DNA of 34,973 bases. It comes from a virus. Position 1 is the first letter of the stretch. Every line of letters starts with the position of its first letter. The notes beneath the pieces were generated by a model. It saw nothing but the letters and a program-made list of their open reading frames with translations, had not been told where the DNA came from and searched no databases. Below are positions 15,906 through 24,246 of this stretch, piece after piece. The stretch lies in the IMG/VR virus record IMGVR_UViG_3300025120_000230, positions 1 through 34,973 of that record, one strand, 5' to 3'. Both the position numbers and the translations under genes were made by a program.

Positions 15906-17764
15906 TACTTTTTTGGTTTAGTAGAAACATATATTGGTTTCTTACCACCACCTTTTAATGATGATGTTCCACCTCTACCTTTTTTATTCTGTGCTGACCT
16001 CTTTCTACGAGTAGCACTGGCTTTTTGTTTTTTACTCATGTTCGAGGCTTTAGATTTAGGAACACATTTAGCGTATCCTCTTTTCTTTCCACTTGAACCA
16101 CATGGTGGATGTCCCCCACCTTTTTTCTTTTTACCGATGTTTACCCATTTATCACTAAACCATTTTCTTAAATTTTCGTTTGATGGATTACCACAATGAA
16201 TACAGATATTTTCTTTTATAGTCTCAACGACTGATTCTAATCCCAACATATCGGCTGCGACTACAAAGTTTGCAGTATCACCTTTTGATTTATCTAATGG
16301 TATCAATCTCACTCTTTTAAATGTTTTCTTCAACATCATTGATAATTTTTTTGCTTCCATCTTATCATCGATAAAATAACTTAAACTACCTTTACCTGTA
16401 TGCATACTAACAACTGATTTTATACCCATTGACTTTGCCAACTTGGACATAATATCTGACATCTTATCAGATATACCTTCTTTCATAGATTCTTTTTTCT
16501 TTTTTGCCAAAGCCTTCTTTACATCTTTTATATCTTGTTTTAACATTTTTAAATGTTTTGGGTTCTTAACCTGCTTTATCAAACTATTTAAATCTATCAA
16601 ATACATAGCTAATTCATTTCTTGTGAATCCGTGTCCATATGCTTCTCTATAAACTATTCTACCATCTTTTGCTTCAATACCAATCTTATGGTTTGGATAT
16701 CTTTTCTTTATATCCTCATACTCTGCTGGGATTTCTTTTAAATTTTTTACCGATACTTGTTTCGTTATTTTATTATTTTTGGTTATGATAATAGTCCAAG
16801 GTCCAGATTTAGGACCCCTACGAACACTCTTCATAATTTTAGAAAAATTACCTTCTTTTACGGATTCTACAGGTTCATATCCTCTTTTTTGTTTGTTTTT
16901 TCTATCTTGATATCCACCTTCAACATCGTAATCACTATCATCAAAATCATAAGTTGCGTGTTCTGCTCCTTTACCTGTTAAATGAGCTCCACTATGATAC
17001 TTATGGTGTTTGAAAAAATCATCACTCACTCCACCATCGGCTTGCCTTTTAATTTTTTTATCTGAATGCCTTTTAACACTCTTTAACTTTAATGGTAATG
17101 AACCAGCTTCCAAGAGAACTTTTAATATGTGCTCTCTCAAACCTTCTTTTTTAGGATCATATTGACCTAACATCTTATAGATATACATCTTATCAAGGTC
17201 TTTACCTTGAATTAAATTTTCTCCACCTTTCTGTAATTGTTTATATCCACTCCTACTACCAGCACTTTGTGAATTAGGTTCAGGAGTTGCAGGAATTCCT
17301 CCACTCTCAGTTCCTTCTGGTGGTGTTGTAGGTCTAACTAATACATTTTCTGCCGATGTTACAAAATTTGCAGACTCTCTCGGAATGGTGTAGTTTGGTG
17401 ATTTACCAAATGCTCTTCTCCCATAGACTCTTTGATTGGGTGCAAGAGGTGGAGTATCATCTCTCAACTCATGTGGATCTATAACTTCATTACTTTTTAC
17501 ATATTCAGGTGTAATTTTGGTTTTTTTCATAGTACCATTTTTTTCCATATCCATCTTTTCTCTTTGTGTTCCATCTCCACCATAAATTGAATCTGCTGCT
17601 GGTGCAACTAATTGTTTCATTCCTCTTGGCATACCAGCTGGTGTTATTAACCTTCTCTCACCATACTTTGTAAACAGACCATCAGGCCATGCATCACCTG
17701 TATTCAGTCCATAACCGACCGTGGTACCCGAACCTTCTTTCAATAAATTTTTGAGTTTTTTCAC
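15905..17764 (-). CDS. Putative internal polyprotein with ESVKE/ESMKE/ETIKE linkers (619 aa)
   Basis: GTG start at 17764 in a TAGTG overlap, with GAGAAAA upstream. MKKLKNLLKE-GSGTT is the shared targeting peptide ending in a gp21-like site. Landmarks: a Gly/Pro-rich first region (to about residue 215), VLLE-AGS, ESVKE-GNFSK, ESMKE-GISDK and ETIKE-N. The blocks between them are small compact units, for example PWTIIITKNNKITKQVSVKN and SVVSMHTGKGSLSYFIDDK. The last block has CIHC, PPCG and KKRGYAKCVPKSKASNMSKK, a basic Cys-containing tail I recall from cyanophages and giant viruses. No enzyme signature. A precursor of several small packaged proteins is the best explanation. Confidence 0.78.
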   Translation of the reverse strand: MKKLKNLLKEGSGTTVGYGLNTGDAWPDGLFTKYGERRLITPAGMPRGMKQLVAPAADSIYGGDGTQREKMDMEKNGTMKKTKITPEYVKSNEVIDPHELRDDTPPLAPNQRVYGRRAFGKSPNYTIPRESANFVTSAENVLVRPTTPPEGTESGGIPATPEPNSQSAGSRSGYKQLQKGGENLIQGKDLDKMYIYKMLGQYDPKKEGLREHILKVLLEAGSLPLKLKSVKRHSDKKIKRQADGGVSDDFFKHHKYHSGAHLTGKGAEHATYDFDDSDYDVEGGYQDRKNKQKRGYEPVESVKEGNFSKIMKSVRRGPKSGPWTIIITKNNKITKQVSVKNLKEIPAEYEDIKKRYPNHKIGIEAKDGRIVYREAYGHGFTRNELAMYLIDLNSLIKQVKNPKHLKMLKQDIKDVKKALAKKKKESMKEGISDKMSDIMSKLAKSMGIKSVVSMHTGKGSLSYFIDDKMEAKKLSMMLKKTFKRVRLIPLDKSKGDTANFVVAADMLGLESVVETIKENICIHCGNPSNENLRKWFSDKWVNIGKKKKGGGHPPCGSSGKKRGYAKCVPKSKASNMSKKQKASATRRKRSAQNKKGRGGTSSLKGGGKKPIYVSTKPKK

Positions 17765-19824
17765 TATTTTCTCGGTCTGAATGTGGTTAGATTTCCTGTA
17801 TACTTTTCAATCATATCGTGTAGTTGTTCTACACCTACACCTTTAACTTTCTTTATTACTTTCCAATTATACTTAAATACTTTTCCAAATGTCAAATCAT
17901 ATTCATCCCTATTTAAATCAATAATGATGTGTGATACTTTTTTTGGATTCTTACCAATGTGTAAGATTAGTCCATCAGTACCTACTGACTTAGATTTCAC
18001 ACCCATCAACATTTCAAATTTTCTTCCACCCAATTGTCTCATTATCTCTTGTGCTTGAGACTTAGAAACTCCTTCCTTTACGGATTCTATACCAAGATGA
18101 CTTATTTTACCCATACCTGATTTACTTTTAAGTCTAATTGGTTCTTTTGCTTTTTGTTTCAAATCAATACCGAATCTTTTCTTGATATTCTGTAAGGATT
18201 TTGGGTTAATTTTATCGATATTAATTGCTAATAATTTTTTATTTGAAGTGAGTCTAAAATCTTTATTTGGTGCTAAGTCAAGAACATGAGCTAAATATAA
18301 TCCTAAATCCTTAAACTTTTTCTTGTTCAAATCCTTAGAGTATACATGAGCCATATTGACTTCATTTACGGATTCATTATATTTTCTAAGTGCTACCCTT
18401 ACTCGCTTATGGCGTGATAACCCTCTTCTAATTTTTTCAATCCCTTTAACAGCTCCTGTCATATTACCACTCATTGATTTAGCTATCTTTTCTGCCTGTT
18501 TAATTTGTTTGAGTAGACTTTCGTTTACGGATTCTTTAAATGTTTTCTTGAACTCTTGTGATATCTTATTCAATGATTTCATCAACTTAGGTTCTTTTTT
18601 TACTTTCTTATCATATATAGTAATCTTACCATTAGGAGCAATATGAGCTATATCTTTATAGTCACCGGCCTTCTCTTGGTTTCTGTCATATACGGTCATA
18701 CCATTACCTTTGAATCCTGCTCCGGTATCAAATTTACCAAATATACCTTCATTTACAGATTCATTTGCCCACAAGGAACTCATTATTTCAGCTCGTTTTG
18801 CAGGTGGTGCACCCTTGTATAATTTTTTTACCACATCATAAAATCTAAGTTTATCGTTGGCATCTTTTTCATTATCACCTTTTTTGATAAAGTATTGCTT
18901 TATCTTTTCTTTATTTTCTATCACAACTTCATCTAAATCACCTTTCTTAAAATCTTTTAGGTTCTTTACCACTTGTGAACTACCAACTTTACCTAATTTA
19001 AAACCACCAGCTCTAATTCCTAACTCAACAAATGTAGCTTTTTTGCTAATGTATACTGGTAGAACAGCTGAACCTCTTTTTACTTTACCTTGACCAGGCA
19101 TATCCACTTTGTTATCGGATTTAACCGTATAGAATCCACCCCAAGCACCATTATGAAAACTTTGTTTCATAGGGTTAAATTTTATCACTTTTATTTTGGA
19201 TTGTTTAAAAACTTTATCCATATATTTTTTAAATTCACTTTTAGGATCGAAATACATTTCTTCATTTATGGATTCACCAGTGAATTGTTTTTTGTAAAAA
19301 TCTATATCTGATTGAGATTGTTTTTTAGGTTCTTGTTTTTTACTGTTTTTAAATTTTTTAAATAATTTTGAAAATACACTTTTTGCCCTATTATGAGATG
19401 GTTGAGTTTTATCTTTGAGGGCCGTTACGGCTGATATTTTGTTACCACTCTTACCTTGAACTTTAACATTCTTCATAGCTCGTATAGCACCTTGAGTTGC
19501 TGCTATGGCTACAGGATTTTCATTTAGGGTTACCTCTTTCTTTAAACGACTTTTTTCAGCTCTTCCTCTGTTTTTAGATTGTGATTCAAATCCCACTATT
19601 TTTCCCCCTTTGTGTGAAGCGTCTTTACCATCACCATTACCATAAGTTCCCTTCTTACGATTATATTGATTTAATTCTGCTCTGTATTTTTTAGACTTGG
19701 TAGATGATTGAAATTTTTTATATTCGGCCTTGTAATCTCGTTTCGTTTCTTCACCAAGTGAAATAATTTCTTGCTTTACCAAGTTTGAAAGATATTCTTT
19801 CATACGACTTCTATAATCGTTCAT
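17764..19824 (-). CDS. Putative internal polyprotein with seven or more ESVNE-type linkers (686 aa)
   Basis: The chosen start is the ATG at 19824 (MNDYRSRMKEYL), 8 nt after GAGG; an in-frame ATG at 19845 lacks a ribosome site. First module: DYKAEYKKFQSSTKSKKYRA and GTYGNGDGKDASHKGGKIVG, recalled from marine phages. It is followed by VTLNE-NPVAIAATQGAIRAM, a Lys-rich segment, GESINE-EM, NESVNE-G, KESVNE-S, NESVNE-V and IESVKE-G. The block between the third and fourth ESVNE-type linkers is the helical module shared with the 14289 gene. Blocks are 40-150 residues, basic, without catalytic motifs. Overlaps the next gene by TAGTG. The regular linkers suggest proteolytic maturation. Confidence 0.78.
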   Translation of the reverse strand: MNDYRSRMKEYLSNLVKQEIISLGEETKRDYKAEYKKFQSSTKSKKYRAELNQYNRKKGTYGNGDGKDASHKGGKIVGFESQSKNRGRAEKSRLKKEVTLNENPVAIAATQGAIRAMKNVKVQGKSGNKISAVTALKDKTQPSHNRAKSVFSKLFKKFKNSKKQEPKKQSQSDIDFYKKQFTGESINEEMYFDPKSEFKKYMDKVFKQSKIKVIKFNPMKQSFHNGAWGGFYTVKSDNKVDMPGQGKVKRGSAVLPVYISKKATFVELGIRAGGFKLGKVGSSQVVKNLKDFKKGDLDEVVIENKEKIKQYFIKKGDNEKDANDKLRFYDVVKKLYKGAPPAKRAEIMSSLWANESVNEGIFGKFDTGAGFKGNGMTVYDRNQEKAGDYKDIAHIAPNGKITIYDKKVKKEPKLMKSLNKISQEFKKTFKESVNESLLKQIKQAEKIAKSMSGNMTGAVKGIEKIRRGLSRHKRVRVALRKYNESVNEVNMAHVYSKDLNKKKFKDLGLYLAHVLDLAPNKDFRLTSNKKLLAINIDKINPKSLQNIKKRFGIDLKQKAKEPIRLKSKSGMGKISHLGIESVKEGVSKSQAQEIMRQLGGRKFEMLMGVKSKSVGTDGLILHIGKNPKKVSHIIIDLNRDEYDLTFGKVFKYNWKVIKKVKGVGVEQLHDMIEKYTGNLTTFRPRK
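18361..18513 (-). repeat. Helical module, copy 2 (NMTGAVKGIE block ending in ESVNE)
   Basis: Second copy of the module described at 14736-14879, here in the largest polyprotein gene. The middle stretch (SGNMTGAVKGIEKI) is the best conserved part; the DNA is also partly conserved on the plus strand (TTAACAGCTCCnGTCATATTACCA-type block, shown here as a pattern). It suggests module shuffling between neighbouring genes. Confidence 0.8.
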
Positions 19825-19898
19825 AGGTTCTTCCTCATGTTTCATCCAAACTGGATGTTCTTCACCACTATATGGTCAAGTATGGTGGCCAGGCTTCA

Positions 19899-20867
19899 CT
19901 ATTTTAACTCTGTCCAATTCTGTGGATTACCGTAATCTGATTTATAATACCATTTCTTATCTTTTAAATTGTAAATGTATCCAAATTCTTCACCACTATC
20001 AAATTTTACGGCGTCTCTATTTCTCCAATTACTTGTCATTTTACTTTTTTCACCTCTATCCCTACCATAAAATACGGTAACACCTTTATCAGGTTTTTCA
20101 AAGGAATGGTCTTTACTACCTTTAATTTTAGGGCCGATTGTAGAAATTCCTGACTTACCAAGTTTTAAAAGTTCTTTTGCCTTAGCAGGGTTGTTATAAT
20201 ACTTTTTTAAATGTTTTCCTGCCCATTCAGGATAACCATCGTAATGTCCGTATGTGGATAGAATTTTACCATTTGGTTGTTCAATACCAACTAACCAACG
20301 AGTTCCCTCATTAATAAGGTTTTGACTTTCTTCATTAATAATTTTTTTTATTACATATTCGAAAACTTGCTTTTTGTTCTCCTTGACATATTGTTTTGCC
20401 TCTTTTTTAGTCATTTTCTTAGAATCATCACTTTCATCTTTATCAGCCATATCTTTTATATGTTTATGTATATCACCGAGACTTGCGTTTCCATATTCAT
20501 CTTTATCCCTAACAACTTTTACTAATTCTATTGGATCGTCAATAGATACACCTGAATCGTCAGCCATTTTGTTTATTATCGTTTCTCTTTCTTCATCATT
20601 AAAAGATCTGATATGAGCATCCCGTTCATATCTATATTTATCTTCAAACTCTCTATCATCCATATCATCTGTATTTGGTTTATCTTGAGGTTCTTGTTTG
20701 GAAGCCTTGGCCTTATTAATAATGTCCTTTGCTTTTTTCTCACCCATCTTCTTTGTTATTGGATCATCACTCGTGAGAGCAGAACTCAGTTTTATATTCT
20801 GATTTGTTTTAGGACTTTTAATGGTTATCTTCTTAAAGATATTCATTACTTTTTCACTATAAGCCAT
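19899..20867 (-). CDS. Two-part protein: helical leader, LINE-G site, GTR/GHYDGYP domain (322 aa)
   Basis: ATG at 20867 follows TAGGAGAGAAAAG. Residues 1-185 are charged and helical (KITIKSPKTNQNIKLSSALT near the start). The sequence NLINE187-GTRWLVGIEQPNGK then begins a compact domain with YGHYDGYPEWAGKHLKKYY. In T4-like phages I recall free proteins that start MGTR and carry the same H(F/Y)DGYP block, so the predicted cut after Glu187 would release the domain with its natural N-terminus. Later landmarks are FYGRDRGEKSKM and FGYIYNLKDKKWYY. Biochemical role of the GTR domain unknown. Its C-terminus is 75 nt before the next gene. Confidence 0.75.
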   Translation of the reverse strand: MAYSEKVMNIFKKITIKSPKTNQNIKLSSALTSDDPITKKMGEKKAKDIINKAKASKQEPQDKPNTDDMDDREFEDKYRYERDAHIRSFNDEERETIINKMADDSGVSIDDPIELVKVVRDKDEYGNASLGDIHKHIKDMADKDESDDSKKMTKKEAKQYVKENKKQVFEYVIKKIINEESQNLINEGTRWLVGIEQPNGKILSTYGHYDGYPEWAGKHLKKYYNNPAKAKELLKLGKSGISTIGPKIKGSKDHSFEKPDKGVTVFYGRDRGEKSKMTSNWRNRDAVKFDSGEEFGYIYNLKDKKWYYKSDYGNPQNWTELK

Positions 20868-20877
20868 CTTTTCTCTC

Positions 20878-21150
20878 CTATAATCCTTTTTTAACTATAC
20901 GAACATACTTCATTAACTCATTTGGCTCAATACCAAGATTGGAGATTACCTTACCCAAGATAGCCAATTTTCGTTTTCTATTTAAATTACCTTTCTGTAG
21001 AGAATCTGTAAATTTTGTCATGAATCTTTTGATTTGACCAGGAATTGGAGCATCAAATGCATCCTTCTCTTCTTCATTTATATCTTCTTCAAGTCGAAAC
21101 TCTCTAAACTTTCTATTCATTTCCATTTGTTGTTTTGGACTCATTCCCAT
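20878..21150 (-). CDS. Small charged protein with LEEDINE segment (90 aa)
   Basis: Start at the ATG 21150, 6 nt after GGAG; a GTG four codons upstream overlaps that site. The first 30 residues are MGMSPKQQMEMNRKFREFRL then EEDINE-EEKDAF, a possible gp21-type site. The rest is helical and basic (IKRFMTKFTDSLQKGNLNRK; LAILGKVISNLGI). It is 1 nt from the previous stop, so it is coupled. No known family; perhaps another small internal protein. Confidence 0.65.
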   Translation of the reverse strand: MGMSPKQQMEMNRKFREFRLEEDINEEEKDAFDAPIPGQIKRFMTKFTDSLQKGNLNRKRKLAILGKVISNLGIEPNELMKYVRIVKKGL

Positions 21151-21151
21151 T

Positions 21152-21424
21152 TTATTCTCCACTATGTTGGATTTCTGTTTCCAAAAATCTTTTTAGAACA
21201 CTTCTATTGTAAAGTGAACCTAATATATTTCTTACATTACCTTTTTTGGCATCTTTATAAACCTCATAGGCAATTCTTTCAATACTTTTCTGTAGTTGTT
21301 TTCTCGTCATCACACCATACCCTTGAATCTGAATTTTAGCATCTAATGGTGTTTCCACTCCTTTTTTGGGTAGAGTTAATTTTGCCTCACGGACATTTCT
21401 TAATAATGACTTTAAACTAATCAT
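21152..21424 (-). CDS. Small putative internal protein, MISLKSLLRN start (90 aa)
   Basis: ATG at 21424 in a TAATG overlap. MISLKSLLRNVREAKL is a variant of the shared N-terminal peptide that lacks the Glu at position 10. Then follows KIQIQGYGVMTRKQLQKSIE and a basic helix (AYEVYKDAKKGNVRNILGSL). Proteins with an IxGYGxxxxxxL motif after such a peptide recur in my memory of marine T4-like phages. Function unknown. Confidence 0.65.
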   Translation of the reverse strand: MISLKSLLRNVREAKLTLPKKGVETPLDAKIQIQGYGVMTRKQLQKSIERIAYEVYKDAKKGNVRNILGSLYNRSVLKRFLETEIQHSGE

Positions 21425-21828
21425 TAACTTCTATCTTTACTACGATATTTCTTTAAAATTTTATCCCATACTTTATAAGAATTCTCCATGTCCTTTACTG
21501 CAGAATTGAGTTTCTTTCCTACTTTTTCCATATGTGAGTGAAATTCTTTTACAACTTTATCATAAAGACTTCTATCATTCCAATCATACATATCGGATTC
21601 TCTTGGGCCGTAATCATCAAATCTTTCCAATTGGTCAAATATTTTTCCCCAATCTCTATCATAATAGGACACATCATCTGGTGTTTTAAACTGAGGTATC
21701 GAAACTTCTTTGATAGGTTCTTTAGAATCTTGATGTTGTTTCATCACACTATCTAATGTGGGTAATGACTCACCAAAACCTCGTTCAAGATATTTACTCT
21801 CTTTTAATAAATCTTTTAATTTTTTCAT
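21424..21828 (-). CDS. Putative internal protein, MKKLKDLLKE start (134 aa)
   Basis: ATG at 21828 overlaps the stop of the protease gene (TAATG), with AGAGAGGGATA upstream. MKKLKDLLKE is the cleanest copy of the shared peptide. The middle region is rich in Asp, Tyr and Trp (VSYYDRDWGKIFDQLERFDD) and the end is a basic helix (EKVGKKLNSAVKDMENSYKV). It lies directly after the protease, where T4-like phages keep head-core genes. No catalytic motif. Confidence 0.7.
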   Translation of the reverse strand: MKKLKDLLKESKYLERGFGESLPTLDSVMKQHQDSKEPIKEVSIPQFKTPDDVSYYDRDWGKIFDQLERFDDYGPRESDMYDWNDRSLYDKVVKEFHSHMEKVGKKLNSAVKDMENSYKVWDKILKKYRSKDRS

Positions 21829-22445
21829 TATCCCTCTCTAATTATATTGTTAATAATTGATTCCACCTTACAGTATTTTCCACAGGTTCTACCTTCTGGA
21901 ATAACTTCATTCCCAACACTCTCTTTCAATGGATATAAGAAAGCTCCGTGTGTAGATGGATTAGATACGAAGTCAAATGCTATCAATTCAAAGTCTTGTC
22001 CAACTTGTTGTCCATCACCCTCTTGCATAGGTTCAACTGAACCCATACCACGAGAACTAATACCTAACTTGATACCAGCTTTAAATAATTCTTTTAATAT
22101 ATTACCACTTGGTGTTCCAAGAACTTCAACCGTTCCAACCAAGTTTTGACCTTCCCAATGCATTTCAGTAACATTATGGGAAACATTCTGTAAATTAACA
22201 ACAGAACTTTCAGGATGGTCTAACTCACCCATAGCACGTTTTTGTTTTACAAAACTAGCGGTGTATTTATCAGATTCTCTTTCTAATATTTCTCTCGGAT
22301 ACACCCTACCATTTTGATTCTTTGCATTAGCCCTTTGTAATACACCATGAACTATCAACTTACCACCATTCTGTGAAATTGATTCGTTAATCTGTTCGGA
22401 TGTTATTTCAAACGGTATATAATCTACTATTAATTTTCTGTTCAT
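21828..22445 (-). CDS. 21: Prohead core protease gp21
   Basis: This is the serine protease that digests the T4-type core and trims gp23 and internal proteins. The 205-aa sequence has the family order: VHGVLQRANAKNQNGRVYPR at 32-51, MGELDHPESS with the catalytic His77, LGTPSGNILKELFKAGIKLG, then ISSRGMGSVE with the Ser130/Ser131 pair holding the nucleophile, and FDFVSNPSTHGAF. Length is close to T4 gp21 (212 aa). ATG at 22445 follows GGTGAAGTAAA. Its position between portal and scaffold matches T4 order. All proposed hydrophobic-x-Glu sites in this window would be its substrates. Confidence 0.93.
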   Translation of the reverse strand: MNRKLIVDYIPFEITSEQINESISQNGGKLIVHGVLQRANAKNQNGRVYPREILERESDKYTASFVKQKRAMGELDHPESSVVNLQNVSHNVTEMHWEGQNLVGTVEVLGTPSGNILKELFKAGIKLGISSRGMGSVEPMQEGDGQQVGQDFELIAFDFVSNPSTHGAFLYPLKESVGNEVIPEGRTCGKYCKVESIINNIIREG

Positions 22446-22446
22446 T

Positions 22447-22683
22447 TTACTTCACCTTCTTTAACATTGCGATGCTGTCTTTCATAAATTTTGTTACCCC
22501 ACTTTTATACGAAGATTTTAATTGTTGAACCAATGCTTTATTCTTTTCATCTTTACCATAGGTTTCAGCTAATTTTATCATAGCAGTTCTGAACCGAGTT
22601 TCTATTTTTTGCAACCTCTGAGTTCTCTTTGCTGCCTGTGCTCTATCTTTTATATCTTCACTCAGAAGGTCTTTCAGTTTCAT
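22447..22683 (-). CDS. Small putative internal/core protein, MKLKDLLSE start (78 aa)
   Basis: Start is the ATG at 22683 (GAGGAAAAGTTG upstream; ATGA overlap with the upstream stop). An in-frame TTG one codon earlier is less likely. MKLKDLLSE-D matches the shared peptide. The remainder is a charged helix with many Lys/Arg and no Cys. Size and position just before gp21 recall T4 gp67, a prohead core protein, but I see no sequence proof. Confidence 0.65.
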   Translation of the reverse strand: MKLKDLLSEDIKDRAQAAKRTQRLQKIETRFRTAMIKLAETYGKDEKNKALVQQLKSSYKSGVTKFMKDSIAMLKKVK

Positions 22684-22868
22684 CAACTTTTCCTCATCAT
22701 AATTTCATGTCTTAAATCTTCGAGTTTCTTTATCCACTCATCAAGACGTTTAATCATATAGTTTTTATCTACATCCTTTTTATGTGTCTCGGTATGCCAT
22801 CTCTTTAACATGGTAGAGATGCCATACAAAGAATCCATATAGGATTTTTTGTTTTTATCAAATGTCAT
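22683..22868 (-). CDS. Small helical protein (61 aa)
   Basis: ATG at 22868 with no evident ribosome site, and an ATGA overlap with the following gene. The protein is basic and helical (YMDSLYGISTMLKRWHTETH; MIKRLDEWIKKLEDLRHEIM), with His and Trp residues but no known motif. Its place between portal-region genes and the protease suggests a head-core role; this is a weak inference. Confidence 0.55.
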   Translation of the reverse strand: MTFDKNKKSYMDSLYGISTMLKRWHTETHKKDVDKNYMIKRLDEWIKKLEDLRHEIMMRKS

Positions 22869-22876
22869 AGGAATTA

Positions 22877-23350
22877 CTACTGAAGCTGTCCGACTTTATT
22901 TGCTAACTTTACTAGCCTTTCGCTTATTTTTCTCAGCGCTTTATGTGTATTTTTCCAATAATCCCTTGAATCAACATTTAATTCATTTTTTAACTTTACA
23001 TTCATTTTAACAAGTCCTTCAAGTTGTGTTAAACTATCACGAACTTCTCTCATTGAACTACCAATTTTTTGTTTCGCACTTAGAGTATCATCATTTCTGT
23101 AATCATGATACTTTCCCTCTTTTCTTAACTTTGGGTCCTTGGCATGAAAATTGTCGGTAGATACTGTAGGATTTGTATGTCCACCACTATATCCAGCCTT
23201 CTTTTTTCTTTTACCTTTTTTGTTATTTCCAGCGAAACTATGAGGTGTTTTGTAGGAAGCATTTCCCACAGAGGCATTAGATGTTGCCTCTTCTAATTCA
23301 TTACGAATTAGCTCACGAATTATATCACGAAGGTTACTTTCGTTTGACAT
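22877..23350 (-). CDS. Putative prohead core protein with KTPHSFAG motif (157 aa)
   Basis: The start is ATG 23350 (MSNESNLRD), 8 nt after AGGAG; the longer in-frame start at 23374 precedes the ribosome site. The N-terminal helix LRDIIRELIRNELEE is followed by ATSNASVGNASYKTPHSFAG, similar to the NVPGYQTPLAF motif at 13603-14295, then a Lys/Gly-rich basic stretch and a C-terminal coiled coil (DSLTQLEGLVKMNVKLKNEL). It may be a counterpart of T4 gp68. It overlaps the upstream gene by 17 nt. Confidence 0.68.
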   Translation of the reverse strand: MSNESNLRDIIRELIRNELEEATSNASVGNASYKTPHSFAGNNKKGKRKKKAGYSGGHTNPTVSTDNFHAKDPKLRKEGKYHDYRNDDTLSAKQKIGSSMREVRDSLTQLEGLVKMNVKLKNELNVDSRDYWKNTHKALRKISERLVKLANKVGQLQ

Positions 23351-24191
23351 TTTTGAGCTCCTTAATGAGTTCATAATATCTCATCAATGAAACAACTTGT
23401 TTGTCTTTTACGATTCGTCCTTTTTTAATATTAGTTATTTGATTGACTGCCTCAGATAACTTTATACGAGTTATATCATCATCAATCCTATTCAACTCTT
23501 TACTTAGAATTGTTTTTATTTTGGACACTTCATTGTCGACAAATTCCCTCAAAGAATTAGTATTGGAGATATTATTAATATATTCTTTTAAGAGATTCTT
23601 TTGTTCACTACTTAGAGATTTATACTTACCATTAAAATTATCAACCATTAGTTGATAGGAAAGTAATCTTAAATCTTTATCTTGTTTTTCAAATTCTTGT
23701 TTTGCATCTGTTTGAACATCCTCTTTGATTATTTTTTTACCAATAATATGTTCAATTATAGTAAAGTTACTATCAACCTCGTCAATTGGATTAGAATTAT
23801 TTGCAAACATTTTATATATTGATGCGTAAACTTTGTAGTTTGGAATTCTTGATTGAAAAAAGTCATCAATCTTGTAATTTTCACTAATAGCCTTTATTAG
23901 ATTATACTTTTCCCTCTTTAAAGTCTTAGAACTTAATTTTGAACGAGACTTACCAACAGCCTCAACTAATTTCTGTGCCTTTGCAGAAGAGTTGTAATTG
24001 GTTTTAATTAAAATCTGATATAATTGATTTTCTTTACCAATCTGTGTATTTTCGTTGAAAAACCTTTTTAGCAACGAAATGGATTTACTCTTATTGTCAT
24101 CGTTGATGACATCCTGTGTTATCTGACGGGATAACAACTCGAAAAGAATACCCGTATTTTTAATCTTTGAGTGTTTTACTCGTTTATTCAT
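23334..24191 (-). CDS. Conserved-type helical protein between portal and protease (285 aa)
   Basis: Start is ATG 24191 (MNKRVKHSKIK), with GGAGTATAGA upstream; the in-frame TTG at 24203 is less likely. The first part reads KNTGILFELLSRQITQDVIN, a stretch I recall from marine T4-like phages next to the portal gene. The whole protein is helical and highly charged, ending LMRYYELIKELKNVKRK. There is no catalytic motif, and the internal KIIKEDVQTD segment is probably not a linker. A core/scaffold or portal-associated role is inferred from position. Confidence 0.65.
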   Translation of the reverse strand: MNKRVKHSKIKNTGILFELLSRQITQDVINDDNKSKSISLLKRFFNENTQIGKENQLYQILIKTNYNSSAKAQKLVEAVGKSRSKLSSKTLKREKYNLIKAISENYKIDDFFQSRIPNYKVYASIYKMFANNSNPIDEVDSNFTIIEHIIGKKIIKEDVQTDAKQEFEKQDKDLRLLSYQLMVDNFNGKYKSLSSEQKNLLKEYINNISNTNSLREFVDNEVSKIKTILSKELNRIDDDITRIKLSEAVNQITNIKKGRIVKDKQVVSLMRYYELIKELKNVKRK

Positions 24192-24222
24192 TCTATACTC
24201 CAATACTGTATAATATCTCTTA

Positions 24223-24230
24223 TATAAATA
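24223..24230 (-). promoter_or_regulatory. Candidate promoter element ATATTTATA after the portal gene
   Basis: In the 55-bp gap between portal and the 285-aa gene the minus strand reads TTTTTATATTTATATAAG. It shares the ATATTTATA core with four other gaps and lies about 32 nt before the ATG at 24191. Confidence 0.3.
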
Positions 24231-24246
24231 TAAAAACTTCTAATAA

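Noticed and set aside
14602-19280. Repeated TTTACGGATTC blocks looking like spaced repeats of an array
   Set aside because: Spacing is irregular (about 150-500 bp), the repeats are in coding frame and encode ESVNE-type linkers, and no leader or cas genes are present. Not a CRISPR array.
19858-19890. Possible hairpin terminator between 19899 and 19824 genes
   Set aside because: The stem has a mismatch on the transcribed strand and there is no T-tract; the gap is short and both genes seem to belong to one operon.
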